A stretch of DNA of 64,000 bases from Bradyrhizobium erythrophlei (GCA_900129675.1 FSRD01000001.1:1353501-1417500), one strand, 5' to 3'; counted from the first letter of the stretch, positions 41,464-51,347 are shown. Notes: a model not told the origin generated them from the letters alone. Translations and numbers: made by a program.

Positions 41464-42114
41464 TCATACCCGGCAGCCCCGCAAAAACAGTTTTGCGCAA
41501 CGACGCAGCCTTGCCTCAGTCTGCGAACGCGGCGGCAGCGGCTGGCCGCCGAAGATCGCAGCGCGTTGCGGTGCCGAAGTCGCCATGCCGAGCAGCATGC
41601 CGGCGGCCTCGTCGACATCGTCGAGAGCAATCAGCCCGCGCTTCTGCTGTACCCGCAGCCAATCCGCCAGCGCGGTGAGCGTGCGCTGGGGGCCGTTCCG
41701 GTAAAACGTTGGCGCGATGTCGGGAAACTTGCCGGTCTCCTGCAGCACCATGCGCTGAAGCGCGACGACTTCCGGATCGAACGCCAGATTGGCGCAGGCC
41801 ATCAGTGCGGCATAGAGCGCCTCCTCGATATCGGCATGATCGACGGCACGCAGATTGACGTCGGCGAGAAAGTGATCGAGCCGATCGGCGACCATGGCTT
41901 CGAACAATGCCGCCTTGTTCGGGAGCAGCCGATACAGCGTTTTCGTCGATACCCCGGCGCGGCGCGCGACCGTGTCCATGCTGGTCGCGGCATAGCCGTT
42001 GCCGGCGAATTCGTGCCGCGCCGCCTCGAAGATGATCTGGCGCGTTTCGCCGTCGGAGCGGACCTGTGGACGGCCCCGGCAGCGGCGTTCCCCGTTGGTG
42101 TCGATCTCAGCCAT
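41464..42114 (-). CDS. TetR-family repressor of EmrAB-type efflux
   Basis: The 216-residue protein starts at ATG 42114. An N-terminal HTH (about 22-70: IIFEAARHEFAGNGYAATSM, VARRAGVSTKTLYRLLPNKA) precedes a helical ligand-binding domain. It is divergent from the emrA-emrB genes. The dyad GCCTGTCA-N6-TGACAGGC lies 14 bases before its start, so it probably represses itself and the pump and is released by a pump substrate. Confidence 0.9.
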   Translation of the reverse strand: MAEIDTNGERRCRGRPQVRSDGETRQIIFEAARHEFAGNGYAATSMDTVARRAGVSTKTLYRLLPNKAALFEAMVADRLDHFLADVNLRAVDHADIEEALYAALMACANLAFDPEVVALQRMVLQETGKFPDIAPTFYRNGPQRTLTALADWLRVQQKRGLIALDDVDEAAGMLLGMATSAPQRAAIFGGQPLPPRSQTEARLRRCAKLFLRGCRV

Positions 42115-42127
42115 GCTTTTAGATGAT

Positions 42128-42149
42128 GCCTGTCATTCTATTGACAGGC
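42128..42149. promoter_or_regulatory. TetR operator dyad
   Basis: GCCTGTCA and TGACAGGC are perfect 8-bp arms separated by six bases. The dyad is 14 bases upstream of tetR and 64 bases upstream of emrA. Confidence 0.75.
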
Positions 42150-42212
42150 CCAAGGTAAGCTCTATTTTGGAAAATATCAAGTTTCCTAAATCGGACTGCA
42201 GGAGCAAGCGCC

Positions 42213-43499
42213 ATGAACCAGCACTCCCCCACTTTCGAGATCGAGCGTCACGTTCCCGCCGAAAGCGTGGCGCGGGGCTTGCCCGGCCTACTTGAAAAGG
42301 AGGGCGCCGAAGCACCGGTTCCCGCCCTCGCTCACACGAAAAAGTTCAGTTTTCGCAAGCTGTTGATGGCCAGCGCGGCGGCCGCTGTGCTGGCTGGCGC
42401 TGCCTGGTACGGCTGGGACTATTGGACGGTCGGGCAGTATCTGGTTTCGACCGACGACGCCTATGTCAAAGCGGACAACACCACGATCGCTCCGAAGGTT
42501 TCAGGCTACCTCCACCAGGTGCTGGTCGGTGACAACGAGCACGTCACCGCGGGCCAGATATTGGCACGGATCGACGACCGCGACTTCACGGTTGCGCTCG
42601 ATCAGGCCAAGGCCGACGTAGCGTCGGCCGATGCCACGATCGCCAGCAAACAGGCCCAGCTCGGCGTTCAACAAGCTGTAATCGACGCCGCCAAGGCGAC
42701 CATCGAGGTCGACAAAGCGACGTCGACTTTCGCTGCCCAGGAGAACAAGCGCTACACGGATCTTGCCAGCACCGGTTACGGCAGCGTGCAAAACGCGCAG
42801 CAGGCGCAATCGCGCAACGCCGGTGCCCAGGCCGCGATCGCGCGCGACAACGCCAGCCTTGCCTCTGCGCTGAAACAGGTTGATCTGATCAAGGCCGAGC
42901 TGGTTCAAGCAAAGGCGGCGCTTGCGCACGCGGAGGCGGTGCAGAGCCAGGCCGAACTTAATCTCGGTTACACCACCATCGTCGCGCCGATCGACGGCGT
43001 GGTCGGCAACCGCTCGCTGCGCATCGGACAATTCGTGCAGGCCGGCACCCAACTGATGTCGCTGGTCCCCGCCACCGGCGCTTACATCGTCGCCAACTTC
43101 AAGGAGACGCAGCTCACCGATGTCCGTCAGGGCCAGGCGGTCGATATCGCCGTCGACATGTTCCCCGGCCAGATCGTGCACGGCCATGTCGACAGCATTG
43201 CTCCCGCAAGCGGTCAGGAATTCGCGCTGCTGCCGCCGGACAACGCCACCGGCAATTTCACGAAAGTCGTGCAGCGCATCCCGGTGAAGATCGCGCTCGA
43301 CGGCAGCAATTCCCTGGTCGAGCTGCGGCCGGGCATGTCCGTCATCCCGACCATCGAAACCCAATCGCAAACAAGGGGTCGCCGTGCTGCGGTCGCCGCA
43401 TCGAAAATATCAGCCACGGTTTCCGGAGTGTCATGCCATGTCAAATCCGATCCAGTCAGCCTCGATATCCGCGCTTCCGACCTCGCCCGCCAGATCTGA
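42213..43499 (+). CDS. emrA: HlyD/EmrA-family membrane fusion protein
   Basis: The 428-residue protein starts at ATG 42213 after a GGAG site. One membrane helix (about 50-72) is followed by the lipoyl-like half (VSTDDAYVKADNTTIAPKVS), a long alpha-helical hairpin (about 130-255) and the second lipoyl half with LNLGYTTIVAPIDGVVGNRS, then a beta-barrel to GMSVIPTIET near 385. It links the inner-membrane MFS pump to an outer-membrane channel. The C-terminus runs about 45 residues beyond the usual end and overlaps emrB by 62 bases. Confidence 0.9.
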   Translation: MNQHSPTFEIERHVPAESVARGLPGLLEKEGAEAPVPALAHTKKFSFRKLLMASAAAAVLAGAAWYGWDYWTVGQYLVSTDDAYVKADNTTIAPKVSGYLHQVLVGDNEHVTAGQILARIDDRDFTVALDQAKADVASADATIASKQAQLGVQQAVIDAAKATIEVDKATSTFAAQENKRYTDLASTGYGSVQNAQQAQSRNAGAQAAIARDNASLASALKQVDLIKAELVQAKAALAHAEAVQSQAELNLGYTTIVAPIDGVVGNRSLRIGQFVQAGTQLMSLVPATGAYIVANFKETQLTDVRQGQAVDIAVDMFPGQIVHGHVDSIAPASGQEFALLPPDNATGNFTKVVQRIPVKIALDGSNSLVELRPGMSVIPTIETQSQTRGRRAAVAASKISATVSGVSCHVKSDPVSLDIRASDLARQI

Positions 43500-45054
43500 A
43501 CCGGCGGCCGTCGATCGCGCCAGCCTCACCACCTGGATCGCCGTGTTCGCCGCCATGATCGGCTCGTTCATGGCGATCCTGAACATCCAGATCACCAACG
43601 CCTCGCTGCTCAATATCGAAGGCGGCATCGGCACCGGCGTTGACAACGGTTCGTGGATATCGACCTCGTATTTGATCGGCGAGATCGTGGTGATCCCGCT
43701 GACCGACTATCTCAGCCGCGTGTTCTCGTTCCGCCGCTACATGCTGGCCAGCGCCGCGCTGTTCGCCATGTTCTCGGTCGCCTGCGCCTTTACCCACGAT
43801 CTGCCCTCCATGATTGCGATGCGCGGCCTGCAAGGCTTTGCCGGCGGCGTGCTGATCCCGATGGCGTTCACGCTGGTGCTGACCAAGCTGCCAAAAACAC
43901 AGCAACCGGTCGGGCTTGCGGTATTCGCGCTGTCCGTCACCTTCGCACCGGCGATCGGTCCCACCATCGGCGGCTATCTCACCGAAAATTACGGCTGGCG
44001 AACCATTTTCTTCGTCAACGTGATCCCGACCGCCGTCATGGTGAGCGCGCTCTATCTGACGCTGGAGCGGCAGCCGATGCAGCTCAAACTTCTCAAAGAG
44101 GGTGACTGGGCTGGCATTTTCACGATGGCGATCGGGCTGTCAGCGCTGCAGACCGTGCTCGAGGAAGGCAACAAGGACGACTGGTTCGCTTCCCCCTTCA
44201 TCCAGCGCCTGGCGGTAATCGCGCTGGTCAGCCTGTCGCTGTTCATCTGGATCGAACTGACGGCGGCAAAGCCGCTGATTCGGCTACGGCTGCTGAAGCA
44301 GCGCAATTTCGGCTTCGGCACCATCGCCGTGACGCTGTTGGGCTTCGCGCTGTTCGGGTCGGTCTACATCCTGCCGGCCTATCTCGGCCAGGCGCAGGGT
44401 TACAATGCCGAACAGATCGGCGAGGTGCTGGCCTGGACCGGCCTGCCGCAGCTGATCCTGATTCCGCTGGTGCCGAAGCTGATGCAGCGCTTCGATTCGC
44501 GCTACATCGCGTTCACCGGGCTGATGATCTTCGCCTATAGCTGCTTCATGAACACGGCAATGTCGCCCGACTATTCCGGCGATCAGCTCTGGATCCCCAA
44601 CATTGTGCGCGCGATCGGCCAAGCCATGGTGCTGACCCCGCTGACCTCGGTGACAACAGGCGACACCGCTCCGCAGGACGCCGCGGCGGCATCCGGCATC
44701 AGCAACATGCTGCGCAATCTCGGCGGCGCGATCGGCACTGCGGTGCTCGCGACCGTGATCACCAGACGCGAGCAGTTCCATTCCAACATCATCGGCCAGT
44801 CCGTCACGCTCGGCCGCGAAGAGGTCCGCAACCGGATTGCGCAGTCGACCGACTTCTTCCTGGCCCACGGCGTACCGGACCCGGCCGCGGCGCGTCAGCA
44901 GGCGATCATCGCGCTCGGCAAGGCGGTGAAGCATCAGGCCCTGGTGATGGGTTTTAGCGATACGTTCGCCGTGATCGGGGTGGTTCTGGTGCTGGCCGCG
45001 ATGGCGGTTACGCTGACGCGCAAGGCAAGAGGAAGCGCCGCCGGAGCGCATTGA
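43438..45054 (+). CDS. emrB: DHA2-family MFS multidrug transporter (EmrB type)
   Basis: The 538-residue protein is placed at ATG 43438 (MSNPIQSAS). About fourteen membrane helices, the first at about 32-52, are as expected for DHA2 (14-TMS) drug:proton antiporters. Motifs include the TM1 region LNIQITNASLLNIEGGIG, WISTSYLIGEIVVIPLTDYL and the antiporter motif C region FAPAIGPTIGGYL. It exports amphipathic compounds using the proton gradient, paired with the overlapping emrA product and controlled by the divergent TetR protein. Confidence 0.92.
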   Translation: MSNPIQSASISALPTSPARSEPAAVDRASLTTWIAVFAAMIGSFMAILNIQITNASLLNIEGGIGTGVDNGSWISTSYLIGEIVVIPLTDYLSRVFSFRRYMLASAALFAMFSVACAFTHDLPSMIAMRGLQGFAGGVLIPMAFTLVLTKLPKTQQPVGLAVFALSVTFAPAIGPTIGGYLTENYGWRTIFFVNVIPTAVMVSALYLTLERQPMQLKLLKEGDWAGIFTMAIGLSALQTVLEEGNKDDWFASPFIQRLAVIALVSLSLFIWIELTAAKPLIRLRLLKQRNFGFGTIAVTLLGFALFGSVYILPAYLGQAQGYNAEQIGEVLAWTGLPQLILIPLVPKLMQRFDSRYIAFTGLMIFAYSCFMNTAMSPDYSGDQLWIPNIVRAIGQAMVLTPLTSVTTGDTAPQDAAAASGISNMLRNLGGAIGTAVLATVITRREQFHSNIIGQSVTLGREEVRNRIAQSTDFFLAHGVPDPAAARQQAIIALGKAVKHQALVMGFSDTFAVIGVVLVLAAMAVTLTRKARGSAAGAH

Positions 45055-45142
45055 GACGCTTGAATGCCGGCGCAGCCCTTTGGATATGCGAAGTGCCGGC
45101 CTTCGGCGCCTCGTGAGGCTCCGGATATCAGTCAGATCTCGC

Positions 45143-46516
45143 TCATTCCACCTTGCGCGACATCAGGCGCACATGCGTTGGCTCGTCGAGTTCCTGCCGC
45201 AGGGCCGGCGCGATTTCCTCGACCTTCAATTGGCTGAGCGTGCTCAACGACGTCTGACTGCCGATCGAGCCACCCTTGAAATTCAGCCTGCCCCATTCAT
45301 TGGGTATCGCGCTCAGAACGGTACGCGTGCCGTCGTTGTTGATATCTGCCGACACTGTCGCAGTGTCGATGACGTTGCTCCGGTTCCAGTCGATGCTGCC
45401 GCCTGCCGGCACTTCCACGAATGAACCGGCGCTGGTGTCGAAGAAGATCGTCGTCGATTGCGCCAGCAGCGGGTCGTGACCCAGACCGTTCGGCTCGCTC
45501 AATCGATTCTCGTCCAGCGAGGGAAGCGCGAACGGCTGGTAGCTGAACACCCGGCGGCCATTCAGCATGATGCCAATGGTCTGAAAGGAATAGTTCATGA
45601 CGCTGAGATGATTGGGCTTGTAATTCACGTCATCGACGCTGCCGTGGTGGAGGCCCAGATCGTGCCCGAGTTCATGGATGAAGGTTCCGATTTTCTGATC
45701 GTTGGTACCTCCGGCACCATTGTTCCACCTGCCGAGGGTGACGACGAAATCCGAATTGGGAATGTTGAGCGCATTGCCGCTCGATGTTCCCTGGTCGTAG
45801 CCGTTGGCCCAGATCATGTAGTGGAACACTGGTGCCTGCTTGACGTCGAAGCTTTTGGCTTTCACCGCGGCAAAGGCCTGCGCCAACGGAATCAGATCGT
45901 CCTGATAGTCGATCTTGTTCCCCGTCATCAGATGGATGGCGATCCCCGGCCGGCCGTCGGGATTTTGAACTGGAGCGGCCGCGAACGCAGCGGTGATTCC
46001 GGCCGCGACCACGCTGTTGGGACCAAGCCCGTTGGTCGCGGTCGACCGCTCCATGTAGTCCATGACGACGAACAGATCCTTGTGCAGGGGACTTGCGCCC
46101 AACGCGCGCAGGTCGATGCCGTTTACGCCATGGACCTCCCATCCGTCGGGCAAGCCATCGCCATCGGTGTCGGGATTGTGAGGATCGGTGCCGAGTGCGA
46201 GTTCTTCCGCATCGGTCAACCCGTCGCCGTCCGAATCCACATTGGCATCGGCTTTGGCCGCGTCCGATTGCAGCGTCTTGAGCTGGAATCCCTCAGGCAG
46301 CGCGAACAGACGGGCGCCCGATCCACCGCCGGGCAGAACGATGGTTCTATTCTCCAACTGGCGCGCCGCCGGCTCCGAGATTCCCTGGGCCATCGCCGGG
46401 CCACCGGTCAGAGCCATCAGCGCGAGGCTGGTCGCGAGAAATTGTGGAAGGACATTTTGGAGACGGCGAATGTATCGGCCGTTCTCGTTCGCGTGGAAAA
46501 CAAGAGATGCAAGCAT
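45143..46516 (-). CDS. Secreted metzincin zinc metalloprotease with thrombospondin type 3 repeats
   Basis: The 457-residue protein starts at ATG 46516. A signal peptide with a long charged n-region is cleaved near AMAQ (about residue 44). Residues 93-125 contain two calcium-binding thrombospondin type 3 repeats (DSDGDGLTDAEE, DTDGDGLPDGWE). The catalytic region has HELGHDLGLHH (zinc His281, His285, His291, general base Glu282) and a Met-turn at Met307 (SVMNYS), the metzincin arrangement. The target is unknown. It is a single gene, convergent with emrB and head to head with a broken deoxyribosyltransferase gene. Confidence 0.85.
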   Translation of the reverse strand: MLASLVFHANENGRYIRRLQNVLPQFLATSLALMALTGGPAMAQGISEPAARQLENRTIVLPGGGSGARLFALPEGFQLKTLQSDAAKADANVDSDGDGLTDAEELALGTDPHNPDTDGDGLPDGWEVHGVNGIDLRALGASPLHKDLFVVMDYMERSTATNGLGPNSVVAAGITAAFAAAPVQNPDGRPGIAIHLMTGNKIDYQDDLIPLAQAFAAVKAKSFDVKQAPVFHYMIWANGYDQGTSSGNALNIPNSDFVVTLGRWNNGAGGTNDQKIGTFIHELGHDLGLHHGSVDDVNYKPNHLSVMNYSFQTIGIMLNGRRVFSYQPFALPSLDENRLSEPNGLGHDPLLAQSTTIFFDTSAGSFVEVPAGGSIDWNRSNVIDTATVSADINNDGTRTVLSAIPNEWGRLNFKGGSIGSQTSLSTLSQLKVEEIAPALRQELDEPTHVRLMSRKVE

Positions 46517-46528
46517 GCTCTTCCTCCC

Positions 46529-46983
46529 TCGATGGCGCTGCGATCGGGCGGCGGCGCGGCCTTCGGAATATCAACTTGCGCGGGTGCAGACAAGGCGGAC
46601 CTCGCGATGATGGAACGATGCGACATCATCATCGCCAACCTCACGCCGTTCGCAGGCGCGTCCGCCGACGCCGGCACCTTGATCGAGGTCGGCTGGTTTC
46701 TCGGCAAGAACAAGCCGATCTTCGGCTATTCGAACTCTCCGGAGAGTTTCGAATCCCGGATGCAGCGGCAACTTGGCACGGGGCATGCGGAGTTGGGCAT
46801 CGAAGGCTTCCATCTGCCGGACAATCTCATGATCGTCGGCGCGGTCCAGAGCGGCGGCTACCCGATATTCATCCCCGGTGACGCTCCCCCTCGGCGCGCG
46901 TGATCGAGAACACTACGGAGGCAATTTTCGCACGCATCAAGACCGCCGGCGGCGACATTGCCGCGGTCAAGCGGATGGGATGA
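46529..46983 (+). pseudogene. Nucleoside 2-deoxyribosyltransferase remnant
   Basis: From about 46590 the plus strand reads DLAMMERCDIIIANLTPFAG, SADAGTLIEVGWFLGKNKPI and FGYSN, the nucleoside 2-deoxyribosyltransferase core with its catalytic Glu in the IEVG segment. It runs to a TGA near 46903. The first 60-70 residues of the family (the KVYLAGP nucleotide-binding start) are missing. A further 27 codons in another frame (IENTTEAIFARIKTAG to a TGA at 46981) may be the lost C-terminus. A short product from ATG 46609 is conceivable, but activity is unlikely. Confidence 0.6.
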
Positions 46984-47193
46984 AACGACGACAACTCTTC
47001 GTGGAATTTGGCTCGCTCACGAGGTGCGACGCCAATCGGAGCCACCAAACCACGCCGCAGCAAACAGAACCGGAGGCACCTGTCCTAGTTTGCCCCTGTT
47101 TCGCCATCCGGTCGATTGATGGCTGCTGCATTCCGGGCACAGTCGCGTGTTGAGTTCCACTGCCCGCCCTTTGATAGAGCCAAGATAACAGAC

Positions 47194-48021
47194 ATGTCTA
47201 ACGAACTATCCGCTTCGGCGGACCTAGCACCGACAGCCGCCACCGCGCCGTCGAAACGCGTTGTCACGGACCTTATACCAATTTGTGCAGCTGTTCTTGT
47301 CGCAATTTTATGCGTCGGCTGGATAACGGGTCTGTCAACGGGCCTCGATATTCGCATTTACCAGACTTTCAACGACTTTTGCGGCTGGAGTTCCACGTTG
47401 GACAAGCTGCTGCTGCAAGGCTCCGCCCTGAAGAATGCGCTCTTGATGTGCGCTTTTGGCTTCTTATGGTTCCGAGCCGACGGGGATGTATCGCTTCGCC
47501 GCGAACTGCTGATCACCACGATCCTTACGGTTCCGATTTCGCTGGTCCTCAACCGCTCGCTGTCAACGCTGCTTCCATTTCGAGACCGCCCCATCTACAG
47601 CATCGGCGGTAACGCACCGAGCTTCGAATGGCGCGCGGATCTGGAGCACTGGAGCAGCTTTCCCAGCGATCATGCCACCTACCTGTTCGCGATCGCGGCT
47701 GGCTTCTGGTTGATATCAAGGCCGTGGGGTGCGGTCATTGGCATGGCCGCGACCGTGGTTTCGTTGACGCGCATTTTCGTCGGCGTCCACTTTCCAAGCG
47801 ACATCCTGACCGGCGCATTGATCGGCATCGCCACCAGTCTTGCGGTCAGTCGCGAACCGGTCAGAATTCGCATCGCGGCCCCGATCATTGCCTTAGAGCC
47901 GCGCTATCCTTCGTTCTTTTATGCCGCTCTCTTGGTCACGTTTGCGGAACTATCGGAAGCTTTCCAACACACGCGCCATGTCGGCTTGGCCATCCTCCAT
48001 CTTTTCGGTGGCCATCACTGA
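47194..48021 (+). CDS. PAP2-family membrane phosphatase
   Basis: The 275-residue protein is placed at ATG 47194 (MSNELSASAD), since upstream in-frame codons lack coding character. Six membrane segments are visible. The three phosphatase signatures appear in order: the Arg-Pro motif in LLPFRDRP (about residue 132), SFPSDHATYLF (about 160) and the SLTRIFVGVHFPSD motif (about 195), with the catalytic His residues. It would dephosphorylate a lipid phosphate such as undecaprenyl pyrophosphate or phosphatidate at the periplasmic face. It appears monocistronic. Confidence 0.88.
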   Translation: MSNELSASADLAPTAATAPSKRVVTDLIPICAAVLVAILCVGWITGLSTGLDIRIYQTFNDFCGWSSTLDKLLLQGSALKNALLMCAFGFLWFRADGDVSLRRELLITTILTVPISLVLNRSLSTLLPFRDRPIYSIGGNAPSFEWRADLEHWSSFPSDHATYLFAIAAGFWLISRPWGAVIGMAATVVSLTRIFVGVHFPSDILTGALIGIATSLAVSREPVRIRIAAPIIALEPRYPSFFYAALLVTFAELSEAFQHTRHVGLAILHLFGGHH

Positions 48022-48225
48022 ACCGGACCACGGGGGACTACCGCTGCAGGCCGTTGTCCCCAGATGCGATTATGGCCCTTTGATCGGATTGACCCCGAAG
48101 AAACGACTTCACTCACTGGATGCGTTGCGGGCTTTGGTACAGCTGGATAAGAACCAGCGATCATGGTTGGTGAGCCCAACGCGACAATTTTTGCCTCAAA
48201 TAAGCGTGTCGATTGGCAAACGTTT

Positions 48226-51200
48226 TCATTCAGCCGCGATCGCCGCTCCGACCGGACGTGGAACGACCTTGCGGGCCCTGCGGCGGCTGAAGCGGTGCAG
48301 CGCGAGGTAGACCACCGGCGTCGTGTAGAGCGTGAGGAATTGCGACACCAGCAGGCCGCCGACGATCGCGTATCCGAGCGGCTGGCGGATCTCCGCGCCG
48401 GTCCCGTGCCCGAGCGCAAGCGGCAGGGCACCGAGCAGCGCCGCGAACGTCGTCATCATGATCGGGCGGAACCGCTTTAGCGCCGCCTGGAAGATCGCAT
48501 CCTCCGGGTCCATAGCCTCAGTCTGCTCGGCATGAATCGCAAAATCGATCATCATGATGGCGTTCTTCTTGACGATGCCGATCAACAGGATGATGCCGAT
48601 CAACGCGATGACGCTGAGCTCGAGGTTGAACGCCATCAGGATGAGAAGCGCGCCGACGCCAGCCGAAGGGATGGTCGAAAGGATCGTGATTGGATGGATC
48701 AAGCTCTCATAGAGCGCACCCAGGATGATATAAACCGCAATCAGCGCCGCGAGGATCAGGAGAGGCTGGGTCTTGAGCGAATCCTGAAAGGCCTGCGCGT
48801 TGCCCTCGAAAGTGGTGATCAGGGTGGCCGGGACGCTGAGGTCGCGCTTTGCCTTCTCGATCGCCTCGACGGCCTGCCCGAGCGCCGCACCTGCGGCCAG
48901 GTTGAACGACAGCGTGATCGCGGGGAACTGGCTTTGATGGCTGACCGATAGCGACCGCACGGTGCGCTTTTGTTCGACCAGTGCGCTTAGCGGCACCTGC
49001 CGCCCGTTGTTGGACGGTACGTAGATTAGATCGAGCGCGTTAGGATCGAGCTGGAATTGCGGATCGACCTCCAAAACCACCCAATAGCTGTTTTGCTGCG
49101 TAAAGAATTGCGCGATCTTGCGCTGTCCGAACGCATCGTAGAGCGTGTCGTCGATCGCCTGCGTGGCGACGCCGAGCCGCGATGCCGTATCTCGATTGAT
49201 CTCGAGCCGCAGGGTCGGACCGGCGATCTGCTGGTCGGTCGCGACGTCGCGCAGCAACGGAATTCCCTGAAAGGTGCGAAGCAGGATCGGCGCCCAGTGA
49301 TCGAGCTCGTCGAGGTCGCTGTCCTGGAGCGTAAATTGATACTGCGTGCGACTCGCGCGTCCGCCGACATTGATGTCCTGCGACGCCTGCATGAACAGCG
49401 CAATGCCTTGCACGGCGGCAAGTTTCGGCCGCAGCCGGTCGATGATCTGGCTCGCGCTGGCATCGCGCTGGTTGCGCGGCTTGAGATTGACGAACATACG
49501 GGCGTTATTAATGGCCTGGTTGACGCCGCCGACACCGACCGCCGACATCACGCCGTCGATGCCGGGATCAGCCATCAGAATACGCACCAGTTGCGACTGG
49601 CGCTCGAGCATGGCCGGATAGGAAACGTCCTGCGAGGATTCCGATACGGCGACGATGAATCCAGTGTCCTGTTGCGGAAAAAAACCCTTCGGGATCAGGA
49701 CATAGAGATAACCGGTCAGGATGATGGTCGCGATGGTCGCAGTCAGCGTGAGCCGCTGGTGACGCAGCACCCAGCGCAGGCCGGATTCGTACGCCGCGAG
49801 CATGCCATCGAAGAACTTCTCGCTGAGAACATAGAGCCGGCCGTGCCGCTCATGCTTTTCGTCCCGCAACAGTTGCGCACACATCATCGGCGTCAGCGTC
49901 AGCGAGATGACGGTCGACACCAGGATCGCCACGCTCACCGTGACGGCAAATTCGCGGAACAGCCGGCCGATGATGCCGCCCATCAGCAATACCGGAATGA
50001 AGACCGCGATCAGTGACAGGCTCATCGAGATGATAGTGAAGCCGATTTCGCGCGAACCCTTCAGCGCCGCTGCAAGCGGGGAGTGGCCCTGTTCCAGGTA
50101 ACGCGCCACATTCTCAACCATCACGATCGCGTCGTCGACGACGAATCCTGTCGCGATCGTCAATGCCATCAGTGAAAGGTTGTCGAGGCTGTAACCCAGT
50201 ACATACATCACCGCGAATGTGCCGACCAGTGACAGCGGAACCGTGATGCCGGGGATCACCGTGGCCCACGCGTTGCGCAGGAACAGGAAGATCACCATCA
50301 CCACCAGCGCGATGGTGAGCATCAGCGTGAACTGAACCTCTTCGACCGAGGCGCGGATGGTCTGGGTGCGGTCAGTGACGATATGGACGTCGATGGCGGA
50401 CGGGATCGAGGCCTTCAGTCGCGGCAACGCCGCCTTGATGTGCTCGACGGTATCGATGACGTTGGCGCCGGGCTGCCGCTGGATGATGAGGATGGCCGAC
50501 GGCTGTCCATTATAGGTGCCGGACCCGCGAATATTTTCGGCGCCATCCACCACAGTGCTGACGTCGCCGAGCCGGACGGGCGAGCCGTTGCGCCAGGCTA
50601 CGATGACCGGCCGATAGCCCGCAGCATTGAACAGCTGATCGTTGTTCTCAAGCGTAAAACCTTGGCGCTGGCCGTTCAGCGTGCCCTTGGGGGCGTTGAG
50701 CGTGGCGGTCGCGATCGCCGACCGCAGATCTTCAAGGCTTAGGCCGCGGCCAGCGAGTTCGAGCGGATTGGCTTCGACGCGCACGGCGGGCTTTTGCGCG
50801 CCGGCGATCAACACGGCGGCGACCCCGTCGACCTGGGAGAGTTGCTGCGCGAAGATGTTGTCGGCAAGGTCGCTTACCGTCGTCATCGGCAGGGTGTCCG
50901 AGGTCATCGCCAGCACCATCACCGGCGGGTCCGACGGATTGGTTTTCCGATAGGTCGGCGGTGACGGCAAATTCTTCGGCAATTGCCCGCCGGCGGCGTT
51001 GATCGCGGCCTGCACGTCCTGCCCGGCGGCGTCGATATTACGGGCAAGGTCGAACTGGATCGAGATAACCGATATTCCAATGCCGCTCACGGAGGTGAGC
51101 TGGGCTACGCCCGACATCTGCGCCAACTGCCGCTCCAGCGGGCTTGCGACCGAGGAGGCCATCGTCTCCGGGCTCGTGCCTGGCAACTGGGCCGTCACCT

Positions 51201-51339
51201 GAATGGTGGGAAAGTCGACCTGCGGCAGCGGCGCGACCGGCAACAGCAAATAGGCGACGAGGCCGACCATTGCGAGACCCGACATCGCCAGCGCGGTTGC
51301 GATCGGCCGTCGGATAAAGGGTTCGGAAATATTCATCAC
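48226..51339 (-). CDS. RND-family efflux permease (MdtB/MdtC-like)
   Basis: The 1037-residue protein starts at ATG 51339, eight bases after the fusion-protein stop. It has the twelve-helix RND plan with two large periplasmic loops; FIRRPIATALAMSGLAM opens it and the proton-relay aspartates lie in ATGFVVDDAIVMVEN (TM4). SAVGVGGVNQAINNARMFVN and PLSALV segments resemble MdtB/MdtC multidrug pumps. It works as a trimer with the fusion protein encoded upstream. No outer-membrane TolC-type gene is adjacent. The 204 bases downstream contain no convincing gene. Confidence 0.93.
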   Translation of the reverse strand: MMNISEPFIRRPIATALAMSGLAMVGLVAYLLLPVAPLPQVDFPTIQVTAQLPGTSPETMASSVASPLERQLAQMSGVAQLTSVSGIGISVISIQFDLARNIDAAGQDVQAAINAAGGQLPKNLPSPPTYRKTNPSDPPVMVLAMTSDTLPMTTVSDLADNIFAQQLSQVDGVAAVLIAGAQKPAVRVEANPLELAGRGLSLEDLRSAIATATLNAPKGTLNGQRQGFTLENNDQLFNAAGYRPVIVAWRNGSPVRLGDVSTVVDGAENIRGSGTYNGQPSAILIIQRQPGANVIDTVEHIKAALPRLKASIPSAIDVHIVTDRTQTIRASVEEVQFTLMLTIALVVMVIFLFLRNAWATVIPGITVPLSLVGTFAVMYVLGYSLDNLSLMALTIATGFVVDDAIVMVENVARYLEQGHSPLAAALKGSREIGFTIISMSLSLIAVFIPVLLMGGIIGRLFREFAVTVSVAILVSTVISLTLTPMMCAQLLRDEKHERHGRLYVLSEKFFDGMLAAYESGLRWVLRHQRLTLTATIATIILTGYLYVLIPKGFFPQQDTGFIVAVSESSQDVSYPAMLERQSQLVRILMADPGIDGVMSAVGVGGVNQAINNARMFVNLKPRNQRDASASQIIDRLRPKLAAVQGIALFMQASQDINVGGRASRTQYQFTLQDSDLDELDHWAPILLRTFQGIPLLRDVATDQQIAGPTLRLEINRDTASRLGVATQAIDDTLYDAFGQRKIAQFFTQQNSYWVVLEVDPQFQLDPNALDLIYVPSNNGRQVPLSALVEQKRTVRSLSVSHQSQFPAITLSFNLAAGAALGQAVEAIEKAKRDLSVPATLITTFEGNAQAFQDSLKTQPLLILAALIAVYIILGALYESLIHPITILSTIPSAGVGALLILMAFNLELSVIALIGIILLIGIVKKNAIMMIDFAIHAEQTEAMDPEDAIFQAALKRFRPIMMTTFAALLGALPLALGHGTGAEIRQPLGYAIVGGLLVSQFLTLYTTPVVYLALHRFSRRRARKVVPRPVGAAIAAE

Positions 51340-51347
51340 GCGCCGCC

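Noticed and set aside
45458..46903. 481-codon plus-strand frame across the protease gene and the deoxyribosyltransferase remnant
   Set aside because: Only its last part (from about 46590) resembles a protein family; the rest is antisense to the protease gene.
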